Assembly: GCF_017916255.1 (NCBI RefSeq)
Contig: NZ_CP072827.1
Location: forward strand, 7,155,501 to 7,219,500
Length of the DNA: 64,000 bases
From: Streptomyces mobaraensis NBRC 13819 = DSM 40847
GTDB taxonomy: Bacteria > Actinomycetota > Actinomycetes > Streptomycetales > Streptomycetaceae
Direction of reading: 5' to 3'
The translations under genes were made by a program, and so were the position numbers. The notes beneath the pieces are model-generated. The model was given only the letters and a program-made list of their open reading frames with translations, ran no database searches and was not told the DNA's origin. This document shows, in pieces, positions 49,611 to 57,466 of the stretch. Position 1 is the first letter of the stretch. Each line of letters starts with the position of its first letter.

Positions 49611-50765
49611 TCAGGCCCCGGCCACCAGCTCCTCCAGCCTGCCCACGACCTCCGCCGGGGCCGGCATCGACCGGATCTCCTCGCGGACCTCCGCCGCGGC
49701 CGTCCTCATCCCCTCGTCCGCCAGCACCGACTCCAGCAGCTCCGGCCCGACCTCCTCCGGCCGTACCGCCCGGCCGACGCCGCGGTCGGCGACGATACGG
49801 GCGACGGCCGGCCGGCCCAGGCCCTTGAAGACCGGCATGATCTGCGGCAGCCCGTGCGCCATCGCACCGAGCGCGGTGCCCGGCCCGGCATGGTGGACGA
49901 CCGCCGAACAGCGGGCCAGCAGCGCGCTGTACGGCACCCAGTCGAAGGCGTGCACATTGTCCGGGAGCGAGCCGAACGGCTCCAGGTCCACGCGCGGCAG
50001 GACCACCACGAACTCGGCGTCCGTCTTGGGCGCCGTCGCCAGGATCCGCTCCATCACCTGCGCCGCCTCCCCGGGCACCGGCCCGCTGCCCAGCGAGACG
50101 GCGATCCGCGGCGTCTCGGGCACCCGGTTGAGCAGGTCGAACAGCGGCTTCGGCAGCGGCCCGCTGCCGTTGTAGGGCACGTACCGCAGCGGCCACGCGC
50201 CCGGCTCGGTGGGCACGACGCTCGGCGGGCTGATGTCGACGACGGCCCGGACCTCGGGGAGGTCCACCCCGTGCTCCTCGAACAGGTCGGCGTGCAGCTC
50301 GCGCATCAGCTCGGCGGACGGGTTGAGGAAGCCGAAGCCGTGCTGCACCGCGGGCACCCCCAGCTTGGCCGCCGCCACCATCCCGGGCGTCAGCAGCGGG
50401 GAGTGCACCACCACGTCCGGCCGCCACTCCTCGGCCGTCCGGATCACCGCGGCGACCATCTCCGGCTGGAGCCGCAGCGCCGCCGCGACCGCGCCGCCGA
50501 CCACCTCCAGATAACCGGCGCCGTCCGCCTCCTGGAGCAGCCTGCCTGCCACCTCGGGGTGGCGCTGGGCGAGCAGGCCCACCATCTTCTCCAGGGACAG
50601 GCCCGGCGCGACGTCCACGGTGCGCGCGCCCGCCTCGCCCAGGGCCAGCCCGGGACCGCAGGAGGCGACCAGGACCTCGTGACCGGCCGTCTGGAGCGCC
50701 CAGTTCAGCGCCACCAGGGGATAGGTGTGGCCGGTGCCCGGGGTGGTCGTGATCAGTACGCGCAT
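49611..50765 (-). CDS. GT1-family (macrolide-type) glycosyltransferase
   Basis: This 384-aa GT-B enzyme is predicted to transfer an NDP-sugar to a small-molecule acceptor. The N-terminal acceptor domain begins MRVLITTTPGTGHTYPLVAL. The C-terminal donor domain contains the nucleotide-binding signature SAVVHHAGPGTALGAMAHGL followed by PQIMPV, and a VSLGSGPVP strand. The layout is that of antibiotic glycosyltransferases such as those for macrolides or anthracyclines. No deoxysugar-biosynthesis gene is present in the window, so the donor may be a common UDP-sugar. It is the third gene of the operon P450-FAD monooxygenase-GT (58-bp gap). Confidence 0.9.
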   Translation of the reverse strand: MRVLITTTPGTGHTYPLVALNWALQTAGHEVLVASCGPGLALGEAGARTVDVAPGLSLEKMVGLLAQRHPEVAGRLLQEADGAGYLEVVGGAVAAALRLQPEMVAAVIRTAEEWRPDVVVHSPLLTPGMVAAAKLGVPAVQHGFGFLNPSAELMRELHADLFEEHGVDLPEVRAVVDISPPSVVPTEPGAWPLRYVPYNGSGPLPKPLFDLLNRVPETPRIAVSLGSGPVPGEAAQVMERILATAPKTDAEFVVVLPRVDLEPFGSLPDNVHAFDWVPYSALLARCSAVVHHAGPGTALGAMAHGLPQIMPVFKGLGRPAVARIVADRGVGRAVRPEEVGPELLESVLADEGMRTAAAEVREEIRSMPAPAEVVGRLEELVAGA

Positions 50766-50823
50766 TGCCGTGGGTTCTCCGTTCGCGAGGGGTACTTGGG
50801 GCGGAAGGGACGTGCGGTGCCGC

Positions 50824-52038
50824 TCAGCGCAGCGCCGCGGCCGGGTGTTCGGGGCGCAGTCCGATCGCCATCGCCCGGGCCGGTCCGCCCTGGAGCGGGG
50901 GCAGCCGGCGCAGGACGCGCAGCACCCGGGGGGTGGTGGACTTCCCCTGGCCGTTGATCCACGGCTCCAGGAAGCCGGTCTGCAGGGCCCGTTGGATGCG
51001 CTGGGTGACCACCGTCGGCGGCATGCGGCGGCGCTGGATCCGTTCCAGGTGCGCGGTCTCCAGCGTTCCGTCGCGCAGTGGCCGCGCGAGAATGTTGGCG
51101 GCGGCGACGGCGTCCTGGACGGCGAGGTTGATGCCGACGCCCATGATGGGCGACATGGTGTGCGCCGCGTCCCCGATGCACAGCAGTCCCGGCCGCCACC
51201 ACCGTTGCAGCCGGTCGATCTGTACGTCGAGCACCTTGACGTCGTCCCAGGTGCGCACCTCGTGCACCCGGTCGGCGAGGAACGGCTTGAGCGTGGCCAG
51301 CGACTCCCGGAACGCCTCCAGGCCCTCGGCGCGCAGCTGCTCGTAGCCGCCCTTGCGGACCGCGAGGGCGGCCTGCCAGTGCCCCTGCCGCTCGATGCGC
51401 ACCAGCAGTTTGCCGTCGGCGGAGAGCCGGCCGACCATGCCGCCCGGGTCCTCGTCGCGCTTGGACAGCCGGAACCACAGGATGTCCATGCCCGAGCCGA
51501 ACGCCCGGTGCCGCAGCCCGGACGCGGCGCGGACCGCCGAGCGGCGGCCGTCGGCGGCGACCGTGAGGTCCGCGTGCAGCTCGTGCTCCCGTCCCTCGGC
51601 GTCGCGGTAGCGGACGCCGGTGACCCGGTTCCCGGACCGGAGGATCCCGGTGACCTCGCTCTCGCGCAGCAGCCGGAAGTTGGGGAACCGGTCGGCCTCC
51701 TCCACGAGGAAGTCGAGGAAGTCCCACTGCGGCAGGAAGGTGATGTAGGGGAACTCGCCCGGCAGTCTGCGGAAGTCGGCCAGTGTGAAGGGCCCGTCGT
51801 CGGTGACGACCTGGAGGCGGTGGATCCGGTGGTGGGGGAGCTTGCGGAAGCGTTCCCCCAGGCCGAGTTCGCCCATGAGGCGGTGGGTGGAGGCGTGCAC
51901 CGTGTCGCCCCGGAAGTCACGCAGGAAGTCGGCGTGCTTCTCCAGTACCACGGTCTCCACGCCGGCCCTGGCGAGCAGCATGCCGAGCATCATTCCGGCG
52001 GGTCCCGCACCGGCGATGGCACACGTCGTACGACTCAT
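50824..52038 (-). CDS. FAD-dependent monooxygenase (PHBH/TetX class)
   Basis: This 404-aa class A flavin monooxygenase has GAGPAGMMLGMLLARAGVET with a terminal Glu for the ADP ribose, the DG motif LTVAADGRRSAVRAA and the GD motif LLCIGDAAHTMSPIMGVG. The RGDTVHASTHRLMGELGL segment resembles monooxygenases acting on aromatic or polyketide substrates. Likely reaction: hydroxylation, epoxidation or Baeyer-Villiger-like oxidation of the cluster product. The ATG at 52038 is preceded by GGAAGGGCAGGGG; an in-frame ATG 30 bases upstream is possible. Middle gene of the three-gene operon. Confidence 0.9.
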   Translation of the reverse strand: MSRTTCAIAGAGPAGMMLGMLLARAGVETVVLEKHADFLRDFRGDTVHASTHRLMGELGLGERFRKLPHHRIHRLQVVTDDGPFTLADFRRLPGEFPYITFLPQWDFLDFLVEEADRFPNFRLLRESEVTGILRSGNRVTGVRYRDAEGREHELHADLTVAADGRRSAVRAASGLRHRAFGSGMDILWFRLSKRDEDPGGMVGRLSADGKLLVRIERQGHWQAALAVRKGGYEQLRAEGLEAFRESLATLKPFLADRVHEVRTWDDVKVLDVQIDRLQRWWRPGLLCIGDAAHTMSPIMGVGINLAVQDAVAAANILARPLRDGTLETAHLERIQRRRMPPTVVTQRIQRALQTGFLEPWINGQGKSTTPRVLRVLRRLPPLQGGPARAMAIGLRPEHPAAALR

Positions 52039-52158
52039 CCCCTGCCCTTCCTCGGTCGGTTGTGTCATGCCGTCGTGCTCCGGGCCGCCGGGTGACGGCC
52101 GGTCCGCCATGCGGCGCCGGTCCGCCATGCGACGGCCGGTGCGCCAGGCGGCGGCCGT

Positions 52159-53361
52159 TCACCATGTGACCGGCAGCGCCTCCGGCGCCCGCGCGATCAG
52201 GCCCGGCTTCCACGGGACCTCCTCCGGCGGCACCGCCAGCCGCAGGGTGGGGAACCGGCTGGTGATCCCCTCCAGCGCCACCTTCAGCTCGGCCCGGGCG
52301 AGGCTCGCGCCGAGGCAGTAGTGCTGCCCGTGGCCGAACCCCAGGTGCGGGTTGTGCTCCCGGTCGAAGCGGATGGTGTCCGGGTCCTCGAAGACCCGCT
52401 CGTCGCGGTCGCCGGCGGCCCGCTGGAAGATCACCGTGTCGCCCTTGCTGACGCGCACTCCACCGATCTCCACGTCCTCGGACGCGCGGCGCGGGAAACT
52501 GCCCACCGAGCGCAGCGGGATGACGCGCAGCATCTCCTCGATCGCCGGGTCCAGCAGCGACGGGTCCGCGCAGAGCCGCTCGTAGAGCTCGCGCTGGGCG
52601 AGCAGCAGGAAGGAGACGTTGGAGATCATGCTGAGGGACGTCTCGTGGCCGGCCATGAGGATGCCGATGCCCGTCCGCACGGCCTCGACCTCGGACAGCC
52701 GGCCGTCGTCCAGCGCTTCTATGAGCACGGATATGAGGTCGTCCGAACGGCTGTCCCGGCGTTGCTTGATCAGCCGGCGCAGGAACGCCTCCAGGCCGTC
52801 GCGGGCCTCGTCGATCTCCTCCTTGGTGTGCGCGGAGGTGGCGACGAAGACGTCCGAGAACTTGCGGAACTGCGCCCGGTCCTCGTACGGGACGCCGAAG
52901 AGCTCGACGATCATCCGGACGGGGAGCGGGATCGCCAGCCGCTGGACGAGGTCGCCGGGCGGGCCGGCCGCCTCCATGGCGTCCAGTTCGCTGGTGACGA
53001 GGTCGCGCATGCGGTCGGCGAGCTGCGACACGATTCGCGGCCGGAAGGCATGGGCGACGACCTTGCGGATCCTGCCGTGGTCCGGCGGGTCCATGCTGAG
53101 CAGGTTGCCCGGGCGCAGCGGCAGCGGCGTCACCCGGGCGGTGTCGGGCGCCGTCGCCGCGAACGAGCTGAACCGGGTGTCGGCGAGGAACTGCTTGATC
53201 TCGTGGTAGCCGGTGACGAGCCAGGCGTCACCGCCGTAGGGCAACCGCACCCTGGCGACCGGCTCGTTGCGGCACAGTTCCAGGTAGCGGGGGTGCAGGT
53301 CGAGACGGACCACCGGGCCGAAGGGATAGGCCGGTGGCCCGGACGTGTCTGTGGCAGACAT
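52159..53361 (-). CDS. Cytochrome P450 (bacterial class I, CYP105/107-like)
   Basis: This 400-aa soluble P450 has the I-helix oxygen-binding motif LMAGHETS, ExxR in IEEMLRV and the haem-binding loop FGHGQHYCLGASLAR with the axial Cys. The size and motif style match actinomycete P450s that decorate antibiotics. Redox partners (ferredoxin, reductase) are not adjacent. It is the promoter-proximal gene of the operon; the following FAD monooxygenase starts 120 bp downstream. Its upstream region (53362-54026) is long and rich in dyads, suggesting regulation by the StrR-like protein. Confidence 0.94.
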   Translation of the reverse strand: MSATDTSGPPAYPFGPVVRLDLHPRYLELCRNEPVARVRLPYGGDAWLVTGYHEIKQFLADTRFSSFAATAPDTARVTPLPLRPGNLLSMDPPDHGRIRKVVAHAFRPRIVSQLADRMRDLVTSELDAMEAAGPPGDLVQRLAIPLPVRMIVELFGVPYEDRAQFRKFSDVFVATSAHTKEEIDEARDGLEAFLRRLIKQRRDSRSDDLISVLIEALDDGRLSEVEAVRTGIGILMAGHETSLSMISNVSFLLLAQRELYERLCADPSLLDPAIEEMLRVIPLRSVGSFPRRASEDVEIGGVRVSKGDTVIFQRAAGDRDERVFEDPDTIRFDREHNPHLGFGHGQHYCLGASLARAELKVALEGITSRFPTLRLAVPPEEVPWKPGLIARAPEALPVTW

Positions 53362-53668
53362 GGGTGCCACCTTCTGCGAGTCGTCCGGCGCACGGAGGAT
53401 CCGTCGCACGGTGATGGAGAACCGGGCGGCCCTTGCTCGGCCGTTGGCGGCCCGCGAGGTCCGACGTCGCCCTGTGGGTGTTTCCGGCGACCGGTGTCGA
53501 AAGGACGGAAGAGAGCTGAGCTGAAAGCCAAAAGCACTGAAGAGGACCGAACGGGACGGAGAACGGAACTCCTGAGGGCGGAACCGATCGAGACGGCGGT
53601 GGCGCCTGGCGTCCGCCGGCCCGGTCCGGCGTGGGAATCCTCCCACAACGACCGCTGGGGGAAGGCGT

Positions 53669-53714
53669 GTTCGACACCGGTCGCGGGCCGGGACCGGTGA
53701 TCGGTGTGACGAAC
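53669..53714. promoter_or_regulatory. Nested inverted repeat upstream of the P450 operon
   Basis: Outer half-sites GTTCGACACC (53669-53678) and GGTGTGACGAAC (53703-53714) face each other. Inside them CACCGGTC (53675-53682) and GACCGGTG (53692-53699) form a perfect 8-bp dyad with a 9-base loop. StrR-type regulators are known to bind inverted GTTCGAC-like half-sites, although with a tighter spacing than seen here, so this is a candidate target only. Confidence 0.45.
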
Positions 53715-53815
53715 GGCGCCGGGCGGACGCGGGAGGCCGGCGGAGGTCGTGGGGAGGGTGCTGCGCACCGGACGCGGACGAGCCTCGCGGGGTGTGCGAC
53801 GCCTGACATGCCGAA

Positions 53816-53861
53816 CGCCCGCGTGACCGGGCGGCGGTGAGGCCGTCCGGTCACGCGGGCG
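53816..53861. terminator. Perfect 15-bp stem downstream of the StrR-like gene
   Basis: CGCCCGCGTGACCGG (53816-53830) pairs perfectly with CCGGTCACGCGGGCG (53847-53861) around a 16-base loop. It lies in the 665-bp gap 53362-54026, which has no gene. It is placed to terminate the StrR-like transcript before the P450 operon. Confidence 0.75.
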
Positions 53862-53933
53862 CGTGGTGTCCCGGGAGGGGCGCCGGGCGGCGCCCCCGGC
53901 GGGCGGAGAACAGCGGCGCCCGGCCGGTGGGTG

Positions 53934-54021
53934 GGACGAGAGGGGCGGGAGAGACCGCCGTGGAACGAGGCCAGTGCGAGAGGTCGCCGTGAGACCAGAG
54001 GGACGGGAGAAGCCGCCGTGG
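53934..54021. repeat. Imperfect 29-bp repeats after the StrR-like gene
   Basis: GGGACGAGAGGGGCGGGAGA plus GACCGCCGTGG (53934-53964) recurs as GACCAGAGGGACGGGAGAAG plus CCGCCGTGG (53993-54021), with a shorter GAGAGGTCGCCGTGA copy between. No open frame with coding bias runs through them. Confidence 0.5.
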
Positions 54022-54026
54022 CCCTG

Positions 54027-55076
54027 TCAGACCCCCGGCCGGGACCGCCCCCCGGCCGGCTCGGCCTGCCCCGCCTCCCCGGCCTGCGCCTCCCGCTCCA
54101 CCTGTTCGGCGAAGCGGGTCCACACGTCGGCGCACTCCCTGGCCAGTTGGGTGATCCCGTCCGCGCAGTGCGGCGGGATGGTGGCGGCGAGCTTCGCCCA
54201 CACCGTCGCGTCGAGGTCGTGCACGGCGAAGCCGCGCAGCAGGAAGCGGCCGGACTGGGAGAGCCGCAGCGCCGGGTCCTTGCGGAGCCGGTCCAGCCGT
54301 TCACGCGCGTCCCGCAGGGACGGCGCCTCGGCGATCCGGGTCTCCGGACGCGGCTCGGACCGCGGCTCCCGGGCGCGCTCGGCGGCGGCCCCCGAGCCCT
54401 GGGGCACCGGGTCCATGCCGAGGAGCAGGCGCTTCTTCACGTCGTGCGCGGTGCCGAGCGAGATCCCGGCGAGCCGGGCGATCTCGCGCAGACTCGCCTC
54501 GGGACGCTGCCTGATCACCTCGACCGCGCGCAGCCGGCCGCTGGCGACGCTCGCCACGTCCGCGCGGCGCCGCTTCCCGTCCAGCCCGATCCGGGTGTTC
54601 AAGTGGGCAACGTCGACGCTTGAACGCCGTACCCGGGAGACCGTCCGCGGTGACAGGGCGGTGACGGACGCGACGTACCGGTCCGAGAGCGCCGGGCTCT
54701 CCCGGAGGATCCGGGCCGCGGCGGCCAGCCGGTCGTCATGGCTGAGCGGCTTGCCGTGGGTGATGTTCAGGCTCACCGCGGTGGCGAACACGTTCCGCTC
54801 CGGCATGTCCAACAGGTAGGCGCTGATGGTGCGGTCGCCCCGGACGCGGGCGGCGGCGAGCCGGTGCATCCCGTCGATCACCCGCCCGGTGGGCCGGTGC
54901 ACGACGATCGGCGGAAGCTCGTCCTCGAGCGCGACGAGCGTGTCGATGTACGCCCGGTCCAGGCCGTTGGTGCGCGGCGAGTCGGCGGACAGTAAGGAGT
55001 CGACCGGTACGTCGGCGCGCGTCGTCGCACTCAGGACCGGTGTCAGAAAAGGCATGGAGCCGCCATCGTCACTCAT
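54027..55076 (-). CDS. StrR-like (ParB-fold) cluster-situated regulator
   Basis: This 349-aa DNA-binding protein of the StrR/NovG/Bbr group activates antibiotic clusters. The N-terminal ParB/Srx-like domain has VPVDSLLSADSPRTNGLDRA, IVVHRPTGRVIDGMHRLAAA (the GxHR signature) and VSLNITHGKPLSHDDRLAAA. A central helix-turn-helix region follows (LSDRYVASVTALSPRTVSRV; ASLREIARLAGISLGTAHDV). The Asp/Glu/Arg-rich C-terminus is less conserved. GGGGGATCTG precedes the ATG at 55076. It sits between the P450 operon and the divergent halogenase, the natural place for a pathway-specific activator of both. Confidence 0.9.
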   Translation of the reverse strand: MSDDGGSMPFLTPVLSATTRADVPVDSLLSADSPRTNGLDRAYIDTLVALEDELPPIVVHRPTGRVIDGMHRLAAARVRGDRTISAYLLDMPERNVFATAVSLNITHGKPLSHDDRLAAAARILRESPALSDRYVASVTALSPRTVSRVRRSSVDVAHLNTRIGLDGKRRRADVASVASGRLRAVEVIRQRPEASLREIARLAGISLGTAHDVKKRLLLGMDPVPQGSGAAAERAREPRSEPRPETRIAEAPSLRDARERLDRLRKDPALRLSQSGRFLLRGFAVHDLDATVWAKLAATIPPHCADGITQLARECADVWTRFAEQVEREAQAGEAGQAEPAGGRSRPGV

Positions 55077-55676
55077 CAGATCCCCCGCGTTCCCCCGCAT
55101 GACTGATGGTGCTGCGTCTTTACGCTAACCATGCGCTTCCGATCCAGGCAAGAGGTTAACGGAGGGTATAACCGGCCGCCGTGCGGAAGATCGAACTCCC
55201 ATGTACGGAAGCGGACTTGGAAGAGGAAGCGGTATAAGGGGATCCGGTCTTCCGCCGCGGGTTTCCGCCGGTGAACGCGCGGGAACGAAGGTACGCTTCC
55301 GGCGCGCCGCCGTCGGGAAGCGGAAGCCGCCCACCGGGCCCGCGCCGCGTCCCGCCACTCCGGCGGCCGGAACCGGAGCGCCACCGGCGGACCCCAACCC
55401 TCCGTCTCCAGCCGCCCGTTCAGGGCCCCGCACACGCATGGACGGGGCCGCCGGCGCCGCGTACCGTCAGGGCGTCGATCCCGAGCCAGGCGCGGAACAA
55501 CGGGGCGGTGCGCGGCCCGTTCGGCGATCGGCGGCCTGCTGGCCCCGGCCCGGCGCGCGCCCTGCCGCGCGGCCACCGGGCGGACGGCCCGCGCCGGGCC
55601 CCCGAGCCGCCTTCCTCCACCCTCCGGTCCCTCGAACATTCGGCACCCACTGTTCAGCGAACGAAAGGTCAGCACC
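55077..55676. promoter_or_regulatory. 600-bp divergent region between the StrR-like gene and the halogenase
   Basis: No gene is seen. The StrR-proximal part is relatively AT-rich and holds three TAACC/GGTTA elements (55126-55130, 55154-55158, 55169-55173). A GGTTA-N10-TAACC dyad lies at 55154-55173. Near the halogenase, GTTC-AGC-GAAC (55652-55662) is a small dyad just before the GAAAGG ribosome-binding site. The middle is GC-rich, open in several frames by composition only. Confidence 0.45.
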
Positions 55677-57446
55677 GTGCGGGAGTACTACGACGTCGTG
55701 ATCATGGGTGGCGGGCCGGCCGGCTCCACCCTCGGTGCCCTGCTCGCCCAGCGCAGCGACCTGCGGACGGCCATCTTCGACAAGGAGGTGTTCCCCCGCG
55801 AGCACATCGGCGAGTCGTTCGCCCACCCCGTGGTGCCCGCGCTCCAGGAGAGCGGCGCCCTCGCCAAGGTCCTCGCCAGCCCGTGCTGGGTGAAGAAGTA
55901 CGGCGGCGTCTACGCCTGGGACCCGGACCGGCCGAGCGTCGCCCTCTTCGACCGGGCGCTGTTCGAGAAGGACGGCGTGCTGCGCTGGACGATGCACGTC
56001 AACCGGGCCGAGTTCGACCACATCCTGCTGGACCACGCCGCCGACGTGGGCGTGGAGGTCTTCCAGGGGACCGCCGTCACCGCCTACGAACCCGACGCGA
56101 ACGGCGGGGTGGTCCGGCTCGCCGACGGGACGTCGGTCCGCGCCGGGTACTTCGTCGACGCCTCGGGCCGCCAGAGCAGCGTCTCCGCCGCCCGCAACAA
56201 GCGCGGCTGGCTGTCGAACTTCAAGAACATCGCCATCTGGCAGCACTTCACCGGCGGCGGCCACACCCAGAACCTGCCCGCCGACTGGAACGTCTTCACC
56301 TCGGACAACTTCTCGCCCATCGGCTGCTTCGCCTTCCGTGACGGGTGGTGCTGGTACATCCCCGTGCCGAAGGTCATCGACGGCCGGCGCGTCCTCACCC
56401 ACTCCGTCGGCATCGTCACCAACCCGGCCGTCCTCAAGGAGCCCGGCCGCGACTACACCGACCAGGCGACGTTCCTCGCCGCCGTGCGCGAGGTCCCGTA
56501 CCTCAAGGACCTGGTCACCGATGTCGTACCGGTTGCGGACCACATGATCACCGCCACCAACTACTCGCGCGTCGCCGAGGAGTTCGGCGACTACGACGAG
56601 CGGCACCTGCTCGTGGGCGACGCGGCGTTCTTCGTCGACCCCCTCTTCTCCTCCGGTGTCGCGGTCGCCCTCACCCAGGCCCAGGCCGCCGCGCTGCTGC
56701 TGCTGAAGACCACCGGCGGCAGTCTGGAGGAGGCCGACCGGCGGCAGTTGTGGCGGGACTACAACGACAAGTGGCACGGCACCGCCGAGACGTTCGCCCT
56801 GATGATCGACCAGTGGTACCACGCCATCGCCAAGAACAACCCGGACAGCGTCTACTGGAACACCCGCGGCACCGGCGCCGACCTCGGCATCCGCGAGCAG
56901 ACCTTCGACGCCCTGCTCAACACGGCGTTCCAGCCCGCCCTGCTGGACGTCATGACGCACAACAGCCGCCGGGTCGAGGACCTGGACGCGGCGGGCCCCT
57001 ACCTGTCCGCCACCGCCCTGGCCGAACCGGCCGGCCTCACCCCCGACGCCGTGCTCACCCTGGCGCCCACCACCGCCGTCCGCGACAGCGTCACCATGCT
57101 CGTACCGGGCTTCAAGGCCACCAACCCGCCCGCCAACGTCCAGCTCCCGCCCGCCGTCCTCGCCGGCATGGCGGAGTACTGGAAGAACCCCCTGACCCAC
57201 CACGCGGCGGCACCGGCGCCGCTGCGCGACACCGTGCCCTGCAAACGGATCCACTCCACCGAGGACCCGCACGGCCCGTCCATCGACGCGGACGTCCGCC
57301 GGGACGGCGTGGACGAACTGTGGGAGTTGCTGAGCGCCGGCCCGGTGAAGTACGGCGAGATCGCCGGGCGCCTCACCCCCGCGCAGGTCCGGCTGGTGAA
57401 GCGGATGTGCGTGGGCGGCTTCCTGACCGTCACCCCCGCCGCCTGA
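55677..57446 (+). CDS. Flavin-dependent halogenase
   Basis: This 589-aa FADH2-dependent halogenase is predicted to chlorinate or brominate an aromatic or activated carbon. Residues 7-17 carry the FAD motif VIMGGGPAGST. The family-diagnostic W224-C-W226-Y-I228-P229 (WxWxIP) blocks monooxygenation, and F319-V-D-P-L-F-S-S-G matches the FxxPxxSxG motif lining the HOX tunnel. A lysine for the haloamine intermediate is likely K73 or K74 in WVKKYGG. The roughly 70-residue C-terminal extension is helical. Length and sequence style are closer to phenol/pyrrole halogenases than to tryptophan halogenases (inference). The GTG start has GAAAGG upstream. A separate flavin reductase would be needed. Confidence 0.93.
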   Translation: MREYYDVVIMGGGPAGSTLGALLAQRSDLRTAIFDKEVFPREHIGESFAHPVVPALQESGALAKVLASPCWVKKYGGVYAWDPDRPSVALFDRALFEKDGVLRWTMHVNRAEFDHILLDHAADVGVEVFQGTAVTAYEPDANGGVVRLADGTSVRAGYFVDASGRQSSVSAARNKRGWLSNFKNIAIWQHFTGGGHTQNLPADWNVFTSDNFSPIGCFAFRDGWCWYIPVPKVIDGRRVLTHSVGIVTNPAVLKEPGRDYTDQATFLAAVREVPYLKDLVTDVVPVADHMITATNYSRVAEEFGDYDERHLLVGDAAFFVDPLFSSGVAVALTQAQAAALLLLKTTGGSLEEADRRQLWRDYNDKWHGTAETFALMIDQWYHAIAKNNPDSVYWNTRGTGADLGIREQTFDALLNTAFQPALLDVMTHNSRRVEDLDAAGPYLSATALAEPAGLTPDAVLTLAPTTAVRDSVTMLVPGFKATNPPANVQLPPAVLAGMAEYWKNPLTHHAAAPAPLRDTVPCKRIHSTEDPHGPSIDADVRRDGVDELWELLSAGPVKYGEIAGRLTPAQVRLVKRMCVGGFLTVTPAA

Positions 57447-57466
57447 CGGCCGGACGCCCGCCCGGC

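Noticed and set aside
50766..50823. Rifamycin-inactivation locus (glycosyltransferase plus FAD monooxygenase)
   Set aside because: The two gene types occur in rifamycin inactivation, but no rifamycin-associated inverted repeat was seen upstream, and the operon contains a P450 and is tied to a halogenase and a StrR-like regulator.
55201..55701. Pro/Arg-rich frame before the halogenase
   Set aside because: It has no coding bias or ribosome-binding site and runs through the halogenase start; treated as regulatory DNA.
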